Below, in pieces: positions 61,513 to 64,000 of a stretch of 64,000 bases of DNA (positions are counted from its first letter, which is position 1; the number at the start of each line of letters is the position of its first letter). This stretch comes from Burhinus oedicnemus (lineage: Eukaryota > Chordata > Aves > Charadriiformes > Burhinidae). Where the stretch lies: assembly GCA_008921705.1 (NCBI GenBank), contig VFFE01006624.1, forward strand, positions 210,748 to 274,747, written 5' to 3'. The notes under the pieces were generated by a model. It searched no databases, had not been told where the DNA came from, and worked only from the letters and a program-made list of their open reading frames with translations. The position numbers and the translations under genes are program-made.

Positions 61513-63469
61513 CATCTCTTTCTCCACACCAATACACACTAAAAGGTGAAATTATTTTTTTCTTACAAAAACCAAGCAAATCCAATCATAAAATAAAATG
61601 AAATTTCAGAGGTTTTAAAATAAGCAATACCAAATGAGGTTTTTTGAACCTCTAGTGTATCTGCTTAGAGAAAAGAGTAAATTATTAATCCAGGCTTGAT
61701 TTCAATAAAGTGTCAAATCGAATGGAGCCTACAAGAAATTACAGCAATATTTTTCCATATACTGTTCGTGAAATAAAATCAATTTAACATTTTAATGAGC
61801 AAAAACCTTTAAAGAAAGCTTTAAAAGTTGGTATTAGGCAATGCAAATTACAGTCCTTGCAATTTTATTCATTAATTATTCTAAACCTGTTAATTACCCC
61901 CATAGCTGATGTTATGTCTAAATATTAATTCCTTAAAAGAAAATGGCTTCAAGCTAGTCATTAAAGCTTCTACTGAGGGAAGCCCAAGCTATCGTTAATA
62001 CAGTAGCTAAGAAACCCTAATGCATTACAGAAGGCAACTAAACAGAATGTAACTCCTTTCAGCATCAACACAAAGTAACTCTTAAAAAATAACATTCCTT
62101 TCCAATTAATATTTTGTGCATATTTTCATTATTTCTATTCAACATTTTGCACCTATTTACTAAGATACGCAAGTGCTCATTATTCATTCTATCATAAATG
62201 AAGTTCAAAGTTTATGGTTTTGTAAACCTTCCGACCTGTAAATCACATAATGCTATAGTTCGGTTGGTATAGCAATACCTGTACGAATTAGTTGCAAATT
62301 TTTTAAAAAAATTAATTGCTTTGGTTACTACATGGACAACTTGAAGCACATATTTTTGCTCTTTAAAATGATACTAAGCTATACCACTTTCTGTAGAAAG
62401 AAACCAATTCCATTGTCTCTAACTCACTTTTTATAGTTATTTTTTAGTTTCAGAACAGGGTACTGCTCTTAATTCCTCCTCAAATAAATGCTTGTTTTAA
62501 ATCAAAATGCACAGAGAGCCTGGAAGTTCAAAGCGGGAAGGCGGCAGCTGAGGATGCTCTTTAGAGACAAGAGGAAGGCAACGTAAGAGTCAACTGGAAG
62601 AAAGAATTAGAAAATTCTTATCTGGGAAGAGACAACAGTAGGTCAGAAGTTCCAGTGGTCCATTTTCCCACTACAGAAGAGCACCAACATAAGATTCAGA
62701 TATTTATTTTCTTATCTTTATTTTGATAGGATTATGGAATGAATAGATAACAGAGTTGAAAAAGAGATGACAAGCTATTTCTCAGTGTTAATTTTTTTTT
62801 TCCTCTCAATGTAAACACTTTTGCTTTTGGTTTAGCTTCATATTAATTTCTCTTTAGATACCCAACACTCAAAACGTTTGGGAAAGCTCAGTAAAAGTTA
62901 CTACAAAAGTATAGCTAAGCAGCTGGCACACATGTTCAACTACAATAACAAAAAACTTGTACTATCGGAACCAGAGGAACTTGGCAAAAATGAAGCATGA
63001 CTCTTCTGTTTGCGTAACAGACTGTCTAGTGTAAGGCATATTTAATACTATTTCACACTACTATTGGTGAATTACACCTATTTGTTCTTAAAAACTCTTT
63101 GTCTTCCCAAGTGCTTATGGTTCCCCATATTTAACAGAGATGAGCTTAATGTCAGTTCTCCTAAATGTGTGAAACATGAACAGGGTTAGACAAGGGCTCT
63201 AACCAAGAAACAGTGTTCATCAAAATACTGTGTCTAAAAGAAGTCTCTCCAGTGTCAGGGTGAGCAGCTATAACCATCACCAGGGTATAAGCTGGCAGCA
63301 GCTGTGAATGACTATTTAGGTCCCACACGTAAATAGCTTTGTACCAGAAGCACAGAGAATGTTAAATGACAGCATCAAACACAACACAAGTTTTTTGGAC
63401 CTTTGCTTCTTTTTGAGCAAGGCTGTGGGAATGAAGGAGTACAGGCTTCAGTGCACTACATTCCCCATG

Positions 63470-63746
63470 CTAGAGAATGAAGTGCTCAGTGATAGGACAA
63501 CAGGTAACGGGCACAAACTTGAACGTAGGAAGTTCCATCTAAACATGAGGAGGAACTTCTTCCCTTTGAGGGTGGCAGAGCACTGGAACAGGCTGCCCAG
63601 AGAGGTGGTGGAGTCTCCGCCTCTGGAGACATTCCAAACCCACCTGGACACCATCCTGTGCCACCTGCTCTAGGTGAACCCGCTCTGGCAGGGGGGTTGG
63701 ACTAGATGATCTCCAGAGGTCCCTGCCAACCCCTGTGATTCTGTGA
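63470..63746 (+). mobile_element. CR1 LINE 3' end of a second lineage
   Basis: A 5'-truncated CR1 encodes the last 65 or so codons of ORF2 in one open frame: LSDRTTGNGHKLERRKFHLN, then MRRNFFPLRV, then EHWNRLPREVVESPPLETF, to a TAG at 63671-63673. The 3' UTR reads GTTGGACTAGATGATCTCCA then GAGGTCCCTGCCAACCCC and ends GTGATTCTGTGA. Both the UTR and the ATTCTGTG-type end differ from the copies at 4645 and 53112 (CTTAAAGGTC and ATTCTATG type), so it belongs to another CR1 subfamily. The 5' edge is approximate. Confidence 0.93.
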
Positions 63747-63749
63747 AAA

Positions 63750-64000
63750 CGCCATCCCTTCCTATATGCTTTCCACTGTCCAGTGTGTCTAGTTGTTTGC
63801 ATCCACAACTATAAACAATATTATGTAGCATTTAAAGTAGGAAGATTTTCTAAGAAGGCAGGAAAAGTGAAAGGTAAATCAGTTTAATTTAACAATCTTA
63901 GCTTGTAATAGTACACCTTGAATAAGGATTAATTGCTACCAACACATCAGAAAAACAAGCTATTTTAAAAATAGATTTTCGCCATTAGACTCTTAAAAAG
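63750..64000. other. Unique AT-rich non-coding DNA
   Basis: Nothing recognisable lies between the last CR1 and the window edge. Confidence 0.6.

Larger units (their letters stand above)
57795..63469. other. Unique AT-rich non-coding DNA
   Basis: No gene or dispersed repeat is recognised. It holds a 30-bp tandem duplication at 60738-60797, a (TC)12 microsatellite at 61489-61512 and an AT-rich block (about 61700-62000) with an octamer-type ATGCAAAT at 61841-61848. A plus frame of 114 codons (58081-58425) resembles nothing known. Confidence 0.5.

Noticed and set aside
61297..61539. Minus-strand frame with a Glu-Arg repeat
   Set aside because: The dipeptide run is the translated (GA)n microsatellite.
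63448..63808. Minus-strand frames of 68 and 89 codons over the CR1 at 63470-63746
   Set aside because: They are complements of the CR1 C-terminal coding sequence, not genes.

Overview
The window looks like AT-rich, gene-poor DNA from a bird, probably intergenic or deep-intronic sequence of a large chromosome. Two things point to birds. Several copies of the CR1 LINE end in the 8-bp 3' microsatellite typical of avian CR1 (ATTCTATG or ATTCTGTG units). There is also a 579-bp solo LTR at 28353-28931 whose two ends and central TATA region match a retroviral LTR family I know from many neoavian genomes. I recognise no exon of a host protein-coding gene, no tRNA, rRNA or other RNA gene, no CRISPR array and no bacterial-type feature. 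Almost all open frames of 60-120 codons are chance frames. The few that encode something recognisable are pieces of the CR1 reverse transcriptase.

Layout. 1-4644: unique AT-rich sequence. 4645-5417: the best-preserved CR1, plus strand, with an unbroken C-terminal frame. 5418-16050: mostly unique, with a perfect 16-bp hairpin at 7139-7179 and two old CR1 scraps near 12.0 and 14.2 kb. 16050-16610: a decayed minus-strand CR1. 16615-28347: unique sequence with simple repeats at 18.2 kb, a strong G-quadruplex motif at 20720-20742, a CR1 tail at 20.85 kb and a small CpG-rich patch at 24.13-24.83 kb. 28353-28931: the solo LTR with a 5-bp target duplication. 28937-44335: unique AT-rich DNA with two GC-richer islands (about 39.9-40.25 and 41.4-41.83 kb) and a block around 42.4-43.4 kb that looks like conserved non-coding DNA. 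44.3-50.3 kb: a cluster of ancient CR1/L3-like remnants on both strands. 53.1-57.8 kb: a CR1 tail, a 1-kb minus-strand CR1, and a 1.2-kb very old plus-strand CR1 reverse-transcriptase remnant. 57.8-63.5 kb: unique. 63470-63746: a short plus-strand CR1 of a second lineage.

No genes here can be described as working together. The content is a layered record of retrotransposition: very old L3-like CR1, then avian CR1 of at least two lineages, then one LTR retrovirus reduced to a solo LTR. I found no convincing undescribed system. The most useful leads are the CpG-rich and GC-rich islands, the hairpin, the G-quadruplex motif and the candidate conserved non-coding blocks, all of which need comparative data. 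Family assignments rest on recognising sequence by eye, with no database search.
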